Below are positions 39,780 to 48,293 of a DNA stretch of 64,000 nucleotides, piece after piece (position 1 is the stretch's first letter; each line of letters begins with the position of its first letter). The translations under genes and the position numbers were made by a program. The notes beneath the pieces were generated by a model. It was not told where the DNA came from. It saw only the letters and a program-made list of their open reading frames with translations, and made no database searches. Where the stretch lies: positions 1 to 64,000 of the forward strand of contig JAYFPY010000028.1 in NCBI GenBank assembly GCA_034927505.1, in the 5' to 3' direction. This stretch comes from RUG100 sp034927505 (GTDB lineage Bacteria; Bacillota; Clostridia; Peptostreptococcales; Anaerovoracaceae).

Positions 39780-41152
39780 TTTCCCGTTCGCACCTCCCCC
39801 TTGTCGTTCACGCCGACGACTTTAAAGCCCCTGCTCCGCAGTTCTGTGACGTAATCTTTTATCTCCTCAGTTATCTCTTCTCCCGGGCATACAAGAGGTA
39901 TTCCCGGCGGATATGGAATGATGCTGCCGGCGCAGATCTTTCCTGCGGCATTTTCCAGGTCTACCGATTCCCACTCTTCCGGCACCGCATGGAGCTTTCC
40001 TGCTGCCGGCGCTTTCATCTTTTCCGGCTTTTCATTTCCCGGTTTGAATTTCTTCAATGCCTTCAGCAGCTTCTTCATATCTGACTTAGTATTTCCTATG
40101 CCGGTCATACACATCAGTATGTTCCCGCTGACCAGTTCAGGGATCATATCTTTCATCATGAGATGATACAGCAGTTCGCTGCCCGGCACTCCCGCGTCTA
40201 TATTGATCTTTGTCCGATCCATGCCGGGCGTATCCAATATGTTTATGCCGTCAAGTTCAGCAGCTTCGCTGTAGAACCGGTCGATCCATTTCTTCCACTC
40301 TGTGAAAATATGATGCCCGTGATTTTCTATGATATCTGCATTTATATCCAGGCTGGCCATCAGCAGATAGGAAGGACTTGTTGACTGTATCGCCTGCAGC
40401 CTGTCCTCCAGCACATATCTGTCCACCAGCTGTGAATTCAGATTAAGGACCGCACTCTGGGTAAAGCTGGCCAGTGTTTTATGTATGCTGTTTACCGCTA
40501 TGTCTGCCCCGCTTCGTTCAGCTGACAGGGGGACTCCTTCTCCGCATCTGTACCTGTGAAAAAATTCAAGATGGGCTCCGTGGGCCTGATCTACTATGAG
40601 GATCTTTCCCCGGCTGTGACATACATCAGCTATGGCTTTGATATCGCTGCATATACCGTAGTAATTCGGGCTGGCCAATACGACTGCAGCGGCTTCCGGC
40701 TCCTCTTCTATGCATCGTTCTATTTCACCCGGTGAGACTGCGCCGGATATACCGTATTCTTCTATGATATCCGGGTAAGCATATACAGGACTGACCCCTG
40801 CCAGAGTCAACGCGTTGAACACCGCCTTATGAGAGTTCCTGGCCATTATCAGCTTTCCGCCCCTTGGCACGGAAGCCATTACTGATGCTATCAGTCCGCC
40901 GCTGGTGCTGTTTATCAAAAGATAAGATGCATCGACATCATATAAATGAGCATACCTGTCCTGTATGTCTTTTATTATCCCTTCGGCCTGGAACAGATTG
41001 TCCGCACCCGGTATTTCCGTTATATCACAGTCCATGATCCGGTCCAAAAATTCACCGTGCCCGTAATCTCTGTAAAACTCGCTGCCCTTGTGCCCCGGCA
41101 TGTGAAATGACGTTGGGCGCTGCACTGCCTGCTGTAATAAAAAACCTTCCAT
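39776..41152 (-). CDS. Orn/Lys/Arg decarboxylase-family PLP enzyme
   Basis: 458 residues. MPGHKGS near the N-terminus, the PLP-lysine motif NSIHKTLASFTQSAVL (about 218-233), DQAHGAHL for the pyridine-binding Asp and a C-terminal domain with YPPGIPLVCPGE. The length fits the short Bacillus YaaO/SpeA-type branch. It decarboxylates arginine, lysine or ornithine to a polyamine; which one is not decidable by sight. Good promoter and GGAGG upstream. Confidence 0.9.
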   Translation of the reverse strand: MEGFLLQQAVQRPTSFHMPGHKGSEFYRDYGHGEFLDRIMDCDITEIPGADNLFQAEGIIKDIQDRYAHLYDVDASYLLINSTSGGLIASVMASVPRGGKLIMARNSHKAVFNALTLAGVSPVYAYPDIIEEYGISGAVSPGEIERCIEEEPEAAAVVLASPNYYGICSDIKAIADVCHSRGKILIVDQAHGAHLEFFHRYRCGEGVPLSAERSGADIAVNSIHKTLASFTQSAVLNLNSQLVDRYVLEDRLQAIQSTSPSYLLMASLDINADIIENHGHHIFTEWKKWIDRFYSEAAELDGINILDTPGMDRTKINIDAGVPGSELLYHLMMKDMIPELVSGNILMCMTGIGNTKSDMKKLLKALKKFKPGNEKPEKMKAPAAGKLHAVPEEWESVDLENAAGKICAGSIIPYPPGIPLVCPGEEITEEIKDYVTELRSRGFKVVGVNDKGEVRTGK

Positions 41153-41173
41153 TTATGTTACCTCCATTCAGAT

Positions 41174-41202
41174 ATTATAACTTGTTTGCCTCTCCAAATC
41201 AA
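41174..41202 (-). promoter_or_regulatory. Promoter of the decarboxylase operon
   Basis: Minus-strand TTGATT (41197-41202), a 17-base spacer and TATAAT (41174-41179). The -35 box overlaps the tail of the surface-protein terminator. Confidence 0.75.
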
Positions 41203-41247
41203 AGACAAAGCGAGAGCGTCATCTCCCCGAAGTTCGATGACGCTCTC
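41200..41247 (-). terminator. Terminator of the surface-protein gene
   Basis: A 12-bp stem GAGAGCGTCATC (41212-41223) / GATGACGCTCTC (41236-41247); on the minus strand it is followed by GCTTTGTCTTTG. Confidence 0.7.
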
Positions 41248-41279
41248 ATATTATTATATAGGGTATAAACTAGTATTGA

Positions 41280-44200
41280 TTATTTGCTTTCCTTTTTTTC
41301 TTTTCTTCTGACAACTGCCGGTACTATAGCTCCTGCAAGTCCCATCATTGCGATCAGCATCCACAGGCTCATGTCGCTTTCATCGCCGGTCTTCGTTGTG
41401 CTCTTTGCAGATGCAGCCTTCGCTGTTACTGTCTTGGCAGTATTATTGTCTCCGCTGTCTTTCTTGTCGTTATCATTCTGGTCATTGTCTTTTTGATCAT
41501 TGTCTTTCGGCGTTACAGCTTCATCTTTTTCATATACTACATTGACCGTTGTATCTGACTTGATCTTTCCACTGATGGTCTTCTGTGCCGGGTCTATTAT
41601 AGTATACCCATCCGGATCCGGAGAAGCCACGCTGTATTCTCTGCCGTCCTTCAGCTGTTCTGTATACGCATCTGCTACTGCATTTCCGTCTTCATCGACG
41701 TAATTGACAGTCAGGGTATAAACGCTCAACGGTGAAGCTGCATATACTGCTGTGTATACCAGGTCTGTGCTTCCGACTTTGCCGTTAGCTCCTTCCGTTC
41801 CTGTTGTCAGATCCCATTTTCCAAATACATAAGTATTGTTGCCATCGCTGGCCTTTGTCGGATCATCCGGCTTCTCTATGTCGTCTCCGATGTGTTTTTC
41901 AGAATATTTTTTCAACTGCGTCCCGTTGTCGTCCAGATATGTAACAGTATAGCTGTTTGCTGTGTAGTACACATCTACAGTGATGTCTTTTGCCTCGGTC
42001 AGTTTGCCGCTGACTGTTTCCTGAGCGCTGTTCTTCAGCGTATATCCTTCCGGATTCGGTGAAGCGATGCTGTATGTGCCGTTGTAAGCCACCTGCGCGG
42101 AGCTGGTCTCAGCTAATTTCTCTGTCGTTCCGTCCTTGTAATAGTTGACTGTCACAGTATATTCGTTCGGTATCTCTTTATATGATGCCGAATATGTCAT
42201 ATCCTTTGTGGCTTTTTTCTCCACTGCTGCTGTCTTGCTGTCATCCTTTGTCCTTGCAGCGGATCTTGCCTCGATCACTTGCTTTGGCACCCACTTTTCG
42301 AATTCATATGAGTACTCGGCAGTTCCGGCTCTTGTCGGATCGTCCGGTATAACTACGTCTGCACCGTAATCGTAATCTGTGCTGCTCAGCACGTTATCAT
42401 TATAGTCGAGGAAAGCTACTGAGATCTGCTCTTTATAATACACCTTCAGTGTTGTTGATTCGTCTCCCTTGATATCCGCAGTGAAAACATTGGCTGCTGC
42501 CGGATCCAGAATATATTTTCCATATATTGCCGACGGTGTTTTCTGATCATCGGTAAGAGTTACTGTCGTATCGGTAGTACCTTCTTCCTGTTTTGAGGTT
42601 GTCGCAGTCGTCGGGTATTTTCCATCTTTCTGATAGTAATACTCTATCGTATATTTAGTATCGGTATTGGCCGTGTAGTAAACTGTTTCCGTCACATCTT
42701 CTTTTCCCATAGTCCCCGATACCGAAGTCCTGTCGGCTGTATAGCCTTCTTTGCTCGGTGATCCGATACTGTAATCATCGTTATATGCAACAGTCTCTTC
42801 TTTTGGCTCCGCCACCTTATCTTTAGTTCCTTCAAAGTAATAGTTTACAGTCACCTTATGTTCGGTTGCTGTTTTATCAAAGGTTGCTGTGTACACGGCA
42901 TCCTCTGTCACTTTTTTCGATAGTTCTTTGTCCCAGCCGGTGAAAGTATATGTGTAATCACCGTTTACTATCGTTTCCGGATCTGCCGGTGCTGTCAGAT
43001 CGTCATTGTAATGATAGTCGTTCCTTGCACTGATGTTCTCTCCGTTTTTGATATCCTCCGGATATTTGAATGTAACTGTGTATTCGTTTGCAGTATAGTA
43101 AACGATCTCATTTACATTTTCCGTTCCCATCGTACCTGATACTGCAGTCCTGTCGGCTGTATATCCCGTTACTTCCGGCGAGGCCACACTGTACGCAGCA
43201 TCATACTCAACTGACGCTGAATACGGCGTTGTCCCTGCTACAGGTGTCGTCGTTCCTGCATAGAAGTATTTTACATTCAAGTTATATGCATTTTTCGAAT
43301 AATACACATTGACCACTTTGTCTTCAGCACCCATGGTCCCGCTGACGGTTTTCGTGTCTGCTGTATATCCTTTTACCGCCGGGGAATCCACGGTGTAAGC
43401 CTGTCCATATGCAATGCTTTTTTCTACTGAAGGCGCTGCGGTCACATTCGTGCCCTGGTAGTAATAATTCACAGTCACCTTATGTTTAGTTGCTGTTTTA
43501 TCAAATGTCGCTGTGTACACGGTATTCCCTGTTACTTTTTTCGACGGTTCTTTGTCCCAGCCGGTGAAAGTATATGTGTAATCGCCGTTTACTATCGTCT
43601 CCGGATCTGCCGGCGCTGTCAGATCGTCATTGTAATGATATTTATCATTTGTACTGATCGTCTTGCCATTCAATATATCATTCGGATACTTGAATGTTAC
43701 CGTGTAGTTTCTGAAAGTCTTTGCATATACTGCGGTATATTCCAGATCTGTAGTCCCTACTTTACCTGATGCCGTCTCGCCCTTTGTAAGCTCCCAGTGA
43801 TCGAATCCATATGTATATGTATTATCCTGAGCCTTTGTCGGAACATCGGATGCATCCGGCACATCTACATCATCGCCCGCACGTTTGCCGGTGTAATCAG
43901 CGATCACAGTGCTGCCGTCTTCATCATAATAGGTGATCTTGTATGTGTTCGCCTTGTAGTAAAGCTTGAGCACTGTAGTGCCGTCTCCCTTTACCTTTGC
44001 CGATGTTACATTGTTTGTGTTTTCGCTGTCAAATGTAAATCCGCCGATAGTTATTGGGGCAGCCGAAACAGTCTCGCCTGTTCTTCCGGTCTTGTCCGAA
44101 GTTTTGTACAGTTCATACGTGCCGTCTCTTTTTTCTGTATAGTATTTCACCTGATACTTGATCCCGTTTTTCGGCGACCACTGTGCATACAGCGTTGTGT

Positions 44201-45593
44201 TCTCCTTCAGAGTTATCTTGCTTCCCGCTGCATATGCAGTTCCGTTGCCGCTCTTTTCAGTATTCCAACCGGTGAATGTATATCCTTCTCTCGTCAAAGT
44301 CCCTTCATCGGATACAGTTACTTCTGTATCCTTTTTATATTCTTTCCCGCTCGGACATGATCCTTTCAGTTCTGAAAGATCTGCATTAGGATTGTATTTC
44401 AACGATATCATTGACGCATTTTTTATGATTCCGTCAACATGCTTTGACCCGTCTCCTTCTTCCTTTATTACATACCATTTCACATACTGCGTCTGCGGAT
44501 CATATTTTATTCCTTTTGCTTTTGCCTTTGCTGCTATATCTGCATCTGTCGGCGCAGTCTTGATGTTAGCTGCAACTGCCGCATCATCATTTGCAATATT
44601 TTTATTTACTTTGAGCGCATCAGCTACAGTGATCCCCGCTGTATAGAGCCTCGAATCATAATGGCTTGGCTCTGCCGGTTCATCACCGTCCAGTTTTATG
44701 AAAAACTGTGCCGGGGCACTATCGCTGCCCCAGATGGCGTAATATGTTTTGTCCTTAGTAAGCTCCGTAAAATAGCACTTGTCTCCGGCCTTATATATCT
44801 TCGATGACGAATAGCCATCTTTTGTATCATTAGCGCTCTTGTCAGAAGACCATCCTATGAATGAAGCCCCGGACTTTGACAAGCCGTCTGCTGTCGGCAT
44901 AGTGATCTCGTCTCCGCTCTTCGCCTTCAGCGATGCAGGCGTTTTGCCTGTGCCTCCGTTAAGATCGAAAGAGATCTTGTGTTCCTTGTTTTCCTCGTAC
45001 TTCATATATACAGTCCTGGCACTTGTAGCTCCCCACCTACTGCCGGACGAGCTGCGATATCTCAGCCAGCCGTCATCCACTTTCAGCTGCACAACAGGAG
45101 CCTGTAAATATCTACCCAACACTGCACCATTATAGGAATAACCTTCAATGGTCTTTGCTTTTTCGCTGAGCGTTACGGCATCTTCGCCGATGGTGATAGT
45201 ATCGCTGTCAACGCCTTTGATCGTGTTTCCATCGCTGTCACAATAAACCAAAGTAACTGTGATTTCCTCGTCACGATCATCATCGCGGTCACCAAAGCCC
45301 TTTGCAGATGCAGCCTTTGTCTTCGATGTGCTATTTACAGCTGCATCGGAGTCACCGGTCTGATCTCCTTTATTGTTCTGATTTTCTGTCTGTTCACTTG
45401 CCTGTTCCTGTGACTGATCGCCACTCTGATCCTGCGGCGTCGCTGTCTGCTCTGCCACAGTCTGATATGCAGTCTGTCCCGGATCATCATTTGATGCTCC
45501 TGCAAAAACTGCGGATGGGAATGACATTATCATTGTGAAAGCCACAACAAATGCCACCATAGACTTAAAAGCCTTTTTCTTCATACCCTTCAT
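41280..45593 (-). CDS. Large repeat-rich cell-wall surface protein (MucBP / InlB_B-type repeats)
   Basis: 1437 residues. A signal peptide (about 1-32, ending SAVFAGA) is followed by an acidic low-complexity segment, Listeria-Bacteroides (InlB_B) repeats with GYTFTGWNTEKSGNG-like cores, then many MucBP-type modules (YTVTVNYYxxGT...GYTxDxxxVSGTMG...VYYTAN), an acidic DKKDNDQND linker and a C-terminal anchor. The tail is TKTGDESDM, a hydrophobic helix and RRKEKKESK. The sorting motif is not a canonical LPxTG, but the layout is that of a sortase substrate. It is controlled by tandem c-di-GMP-I riboswitches. Ribosome site GGAGGG. Probable adhesin of biofilm or mucus. Confidence 0.9.
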   Translation of the reverse strand: MKGMKKKAFKSMVAFVVAFTMIMSFPSAVFAGASNDDPGQTAYQTVAEQTATPQDQSGDQSQEQASEQTENQNNKGDQTGDSDAAVNSTSKTKAASAKGFGDRDDDRDEEITVTLVYCDSDGNTIKGVDSDTITIGEDAVTLSEKAKTIEGYSYNGAVLGRYLQAPVVQLKVDDGWLRYRSSSGSRWGATSARTVYMKYEENKEHKISFDLNGGTGKTPASLKAKSGDEITMPTADGLSKSGASFIGWSSDKSANDTKDGYSSSKIYKAGDKCYFTELTKDKTYYAIWGSDSAPAQFFIKLDGDEPAEPSHYDSRLYTAGITVADALKVNKNIANDDAAVAANIKTAPTDADIAAKAKAKGIKYDPQTQYVKWYVIKEEGDGSKHVDGIIKNASMISLKYNPNADLSELKGSCPSGKEYKKDTEVTVSDEGTLTREGYTFTGWNTEKSGNGTAYAAGSKITLKENTTLYAQWSPKNGIKYQVKYYTEKRDGTYELYKTSDKTGRTGETVSAAPITIGGFTFDSENTNNVTSAKVKGDGTTVLKLYYKANTYKITYYDEDGSTVIADYTGKRAGDDVDVPDASDVPTKAQDNTYTYGFDHWELTKGETASGKVGTTDLEYTAVYAKTFRNYTVTFKYPNDILNGKTISTNDKYHYNDDLTAPADPETIVNGDYTYTFTGWDKEPSKKVTGNTVYTATFDKTATKHKVTVNYYYQGTNVTAAPSVEKSIAYGQAYTVDSPAVKGYTADTKTVSGTMGAEDKVVNVYYSKNAYNLNVKYFYAGTTTPVAGTTPYSASVEYDAAYSVASPEVTGYTADRTAVSGTMGTENVNEIVYYTANEYTVTFKYPEDIKNGENISARNDYHYNDDLTAPADPETIVNGDYTYTFTGWDKELSKKVTEDAVYTATFDKTATEHKVTVNYYFEGTKDKVAEPKEETVAYNDDYSIGSPSKEGYTADRTSVSGTMGKEDVTETVYYTANTDTKYTIEYYYQKDGKYPTTATTSKQEEGTTDTTVTLTDDQKTPSAIYGKYILDPAAANVFTADIKGDESTTLKVYYKEQISVAFLDYNDNVLSSTDYDYGADVVIPDDPTRAGTAEYSYEFEKWVPKQVIEARSAARTKDDSKTAAVEKKATKDMTYSASYKEIPNEYTVTVNYYKDGTTEKLAETSSAQVAYNGTYSIASPNPEGYTLKNSAQETVSGKLTEAKDITVDVYYTANSYTVTYLDDNGTQLKKYSEKHIGDDIEKPDDPTKASDGNNTYVFGKWDLTTGTEGANGKVGSTDLVYTAVYAASPLSVYTLTVNYVDEDGNAVADAYTEQLKDGREYSVASPDPDGYTIIDPAQKTISGKIKSDTTVNVVYEKDEAVTPKDNDQKDNDQNDNDKKDSGDNNTAKTVTAKAASAKSTTKTGDESDMSLWMLIAMMGLAGAIVPAVVRRKEKKESK
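42847..43016 (-). repeat. 170-bp direct repeat in the surface gene, copy 1
   Basis: It is roughly 90% identical by eye to 43471-43640, in the same frame, encoding HKVTVNYY-type and GDYTYTFTGWDKE segments. The copies lie 624 bp apart, so unequal recombination could change repeat number. Confidence 0.8.
43471..43640 (-). repeat. 170-bp direct repeat in the surface gene, copy 2
   Basis: Counterpart of 42847-43016. The differences are mostly third-position changes. Confidence 0.8.
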
Positions 45594-45650
45594 TTTTTCC
45601 CTCCATTGACTTTGCGTTTCGCTTAAAAACGGTTAACTAACAAAGCAAAT

Positions 45651-45756
45651 GGCAGCTCGGCTATCTTGGACCGCCGCCGTATCATATTACGGAAGCAGGA
45701 CAAGACCCTTGGCTTTGCGCCACAGCCTCACGGCTGTTTCGCCCTTTTCATTACCC
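45651..45756 (-). promoter_or_regulatory. c-di-GMP-I (GEMM) riboswitch, proximal copy
   Basis: The minus strand shows the class features: GGGTA (P1), AAAAGGGCGAAAC, a short P2 hairpin, GGCGCAAAGCCAAGGGTCT, and the closing AGATAGCCGAGCTGCC. After it, CCATT next to the aptamer end can pair with AATGG directly before the GGAGGG ribosome site, which suggests control of translation. Confidence 0.88.
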
Positions 45757-45823
45757 GTACCGCACAGACGGCACTGGTGTTATAAGGAATAAAAAAACCA
45801 TTCTTTCTTTTAATAGAAATAAT

Positions 45824-45930
45824 GGTACCTGGCTGTCTTTTTCGATATACACGCATAATCCCTTAACGTGAAAAAGACCCTTTAGTTTTGCGCCGCAGCC
45901 TCACGACTGTTTTGCCTTTCTCAATTACCC
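45824..45930 (-). promoter_or_regulatory. c-di-GMP-I (GEMM) riboswitch, distal copy
   Basis: The second aptamer lies in tandem, 67 bases upstream of the other: GGGTAATTG, AAGGCAAAAC, GGCGCAAAACTAAAGGGTCT and the closing AGACAGCCAGGTACC. GGTA/TACC can close P1. One core base differs from the proximal copy (GCAAAAC in place of GCAAAGC). Confidence 0.85.
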
Positions 45931-45950
45931 TATAACCCTTTGATATTTTT

Positions 45951-45979
45951 ATATTAACCCACGATAACTGCCAAGTCAA
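45951..45979 (-). promoter_or_regulatory. Promoter of the riboswitch-surface protein transcript
   Basis: Minus-strand TTGACT (45974-45979), a 17-base spacer and TAATAT (45951-45956). Transcription would start about 15 bases before the distal aptamer. Confidence 0.8.
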
Positions 45980-46135
45980 TTGAAAATAGGCAAAAAAAAG
46001 CGAGAAACTCTCCGGTATTCTATAGTTTTCAGCCTGGTAGTTTATTGATTCTATTTTTATCTCGAATTTACACTATTAATATTTTTTATCTGTTTCTTGG
46101 CCAACAGCTCTTCTATTATGCTCGTAGAAAACGGC

Positions 46136-46218
46136 AAAAGGAAAGAGATCCGATCACTGTTGATCAGATCTCTCTCAGATAAATAGATTTACACGTATTG
46201 GGGTAGTGGTTATCTAAT
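46136..46218 (-). ncRNA. Candidate small RNA of about 80 bases with activated promoter
   Basis: A promoter GTGACA (46248-46253), 17-base spacer, TAGACT (46225-46230) and a terminator-like stem (46144-46156 / 46161-46173, one mismatch, 4-base loop) then TTCCTTTT. There is no ORF with a ribosome site between them. The 3' boundary and the existence of the RNA are predicted only. Confidence 0.4.
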
Positions 46219-46247
46219 GACTGAAGTCTACACCACAAACAGATATT

Positions 46248-46290
46248 TGTCACGGCTTTCGCACAAAATGTCATTTCTTTCACACAAAAA
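46248..46290 (-). repeat. Tandem 21-bp direct repeat overlapping a promoter
   Basis: Two copies of TTTTGTGyGAAAGnnnTGACA (minus strand, 46269-46290 and 46248-46268), back to back with a 21-22 bp period, i.e. two helix turns. The end of the second copy is the -35 box of the candidate small RNA. The arrangement is that of an activator site for a LytTR- or ComE-like regulator. Confidence 0.65.
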
Positions 46291-46304
46291 GCAGCTGACG
46301 ATGC

Positions 46305-46353
46305 CTTTCAAAAATGGCAGACCCGAGCCTGTTCATACAAGCTCGGGTCTGCC
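46305..46353 (-). terminator. Strong intrinsic terminator without a gene in front of it
   Basis: A perfect 13-bp stem GGCAGACCCGAGC (46316-46328) / GCTCGGGTCTGCC (46341-46353), a 12-base loop, and ATTTTTG on the minus strand. Confidence 0.75.
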
Positions 46354-46425
46354 TCATCCCTATACTATTCCGGTTTAACTCAAAAGAGCCGCTCTAATGC
46401 TACCGGATAAGGTAACACGTTTATT
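46310..46425 (-). ncRNA. Candidate small RNA of about 115 bases
   Basis: A promoter TTGACA (46455-46460), a 17-base spacer and TAACAT (46432-46437) on the minus strand, ending at the 13-bp terminator at 46316-46353. Only a 17-codon ORF (46380-46433) occurs, and its start would lie in the promoter. No homology recognised. Confidence 0.45.
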
Positions 46426-46431
46426 TGTAAC

Positions 46432-46460
46432 ATGTTAATCCTCCGGTCCGATTTTGTCAA
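46432..46460 (-). promoter_or_regulatory. Promoter of the 115-base candidate RNA
   Basis: TTGACA, 17 bases, TAACAT on the minus strand. The 46.46-46.62 kb sequence upstream is AT-rich with a GGGCTCGTT direct duplication (46475-46495) and otherwise nothing I can name. Confidence 0.5.
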
Positions 46461-46617
46461 CCTCGGTACCCGGGCTCGTTCCAAGGGCTCGTTAGGTTTT
46501 TCATTCTGCAATATTACGCGATTATTCCATCTTGATCTAAACTGAATATAGAATATGCATCTTTATCCTTTGTTTGATTTTATCTTTTAAATTATTGTTC
46601 CAAAAAAGTTCAAAAAA

Positions 46618-46657
46618 GGGAAAGGTCTGACCACGTGTGAAGCCAGACCTTTTTTTC
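46618..46657. terminator. Bidirectional terminator after the PutP-like gene
   Basis: AAAGGTCTG (46621-46629) / CAGACCTTT (46644-46652) with U-runs on both strands (TTTTTTT on plus, CCCTTTTTTG on minus). Confidence 0.75.
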
Positions 46658-46766
46658 AATCTGTGTATAGGGATGATTGAAAACTAATTATGTTATAGCA
46701 TGATACCGCTGTTTTGTGGGCGATAATGCATAAACTGCAGTTTAGAATGCATGAATGACGGTTATT

Positions 46767-48236
46767 TTAGAATTTTGCCGTTTTCACACTGTCAAATTCA
46801 TCTGTTATTTCCTTCGAAACACTGGTGCAGAGGCTTACCACGATTATTACAACTGCGGCCGAAATGCACCCCGGTATTATCTCATACAGCTCAAAAATGC
46901 CTCCGTGAAGATTGTACCACACAAGATCGACCACGCCTCCGGTGATCATTCCTGCAATAGCTCCCGGCAGTGTCATTCGTCTCCAGAAGAGGGAGAACAA
47001 TATGAGCGGACCAAATGCCGCACCAAAGCCTCCCCATGCGCATGAAACCAGATCGAATACCGAACTGTCCGGATTCAGCGCCAGCAAAATAGCTATGATG
47101 GATACGATCGCTACTGTGAATCTGGAAGCCCATACTATCTCCGGACCTTCCACATTTTTTTTGAACAGCGTAGCATATATATCTCTTGACACCGATGCCG
47201 CCGATACCAGCAGCTGCGAACTGGCAGTACTCATTATTGCAGCCAGTATGGCTGTCATCAAAAGTCCTGCAACGACCGGATTGAACATACTGTTTATCAT
47301 TGTCATGTACACGGTTTCCGGGTCATTCAGCGAAGGCAAAAGCGCCTTTCCTATAACGCCTACCGCGATGGCAGCCGCAAGAGTTACTGTTACCCATACC
47401 ATTGCAATTACTCTGGATTTCCTGATCTCATCGGGAGATTCTATCCCCATGAACCTTGCCAGTATATGAGGCTGCCCGAAATACCCGAGCCCCCACCCCA
47501 GACTGGATGCCAGCAGCAGCGTATTGATATGCCCGCCGGCTTTCGGTACGAATCCCAGTTCTTCGGGAGTCAGCTCTGCCAGCCTTGTCTCCAGGCCCGA
47601 CATACCGTCCATTCTTATCACGGCGACTATAGGAACAACTATGAGCGCTATGAACATGGTGATGCCCATTATGGTGTCTGTCAAACAGACCGCGTTGAAT
47701 CCGCCCAGCGCTGTGTAAGCCAGAATGATCACTGCTCCTATTATAAGTCCTGTAGTATAATTTATGCCGAAAATAGTATTGAACAGCTTGCCTCCCGCCG
47801 CATACTGAGAAGATGTGTATACCAGGAAGAACACAACAATAAACACTCCCGAGACAACACGCAGAACGTGCTTCTTATCTCTGAATCGATTTTCAAAGAA
47901 ATCCGGGAGTGTGATGGAGTTTCCTGATATGAAAGTGTATTTCCTCAGTCTTTTTGCAACAAACAGCCAGTTGAGATATGTACCCAGCCACAGACCTATA
48001 GCTGTCCATATGGCTTCCTGTGTGCCGGTGTATATCACGTAAGCTGTTCCCGGCAGGCCTATCAGCAGCCATCCGCTCATATCGCTTGCCTGTGCGCTCA
48101 TGGCCGTCACCCAGCTGTTGAGTTTACGGCCGCCCAAAATGTAGTCGGTAAGACTGTCTGTCTTACTGTAGTTTTTTACTCCGATCCATACCATGAGCGC
48201 AAGGTACAGAGCGAAGATTATAGCTATGATTATCAA
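46767..48236 (-). CDS. putP: Sodium:solute symporter family, PutP-like (proline) transporter
   Basis: 489 residues with about 13 membrane helices. The early LGGRKLNSWVTAMSAQASDMSGWLLIGLPG is the SSS-family Na+/substrate segment as in PutP, and GYFGQPHILARFMGI follows. It imports proline (or a related amino acid) with Na+. The frame opens with TTG at 48236, with a weak, distant AGGAAAG; the true start may differ slightly. It lies 57 bases after serS on the same strand and may be part of that transcript. Confidence 0.88.
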   Translation of the reverse strand: MIIIAIIFALYLALMVWIGVKNYSKTDSLTDYILGGRKLNSWVTAMSAQASDMSGWLLIGLPGTAYVIYTGTQEAIWTAIGLWLGTYLNWLFVAKRLRKYTFISGNSITLPDFFENRFRDKKHVLRVVSGVFIVVFFLVYTSSQYAAGGKLFNTIFGINYTTGLIIGAVIILAYTALGGFNAVCLTDTIMGITMFIALIVVPIVAVIRMDGMSGLETRLAELTPEELGFVPKAGGHINTLLLASSLGWGLGYFGQPHILARFMGIESPDEIRKSRVIAMVWVTVTLAAAIAVGVIGKALLPSLNDPETVYMTMINSMFNPVVAGLLMTAILAAIMSTASSQLLVSAASVSRDIYATLFKKNVEGPEIVWASRFTVAIVSIIAILLALNPDSSVFDLVSCAWGGFGAAFGPLILFSLFWRRMTLPGAIAGMITGGVVDLVWYNLHGGIFELYEIIPGCISAAVVIIVVSLCTSVSKEITDEFDSVKTAKF

Positions 48237-48293
48237 ATTTGTTTTCTCGCTTTCCTAAGTCTTCTTCCTCTATTTATATCCTGAAGTATCGTT

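Noticed and set aside
42847..43640. CRISPR or other spaced repeat array
   Set aside because: The repeats are coding, 170 bp long, only two, and encode matching protein modules.
46380..46433. 17-codon ORF with GGAGG before it on the minus strand
   Set aside because: Its start codon and GGAGG fall within the TTGACA-N17-TAACAT promoter, so the RNA would begin after them. I treat the unit as noncoding.
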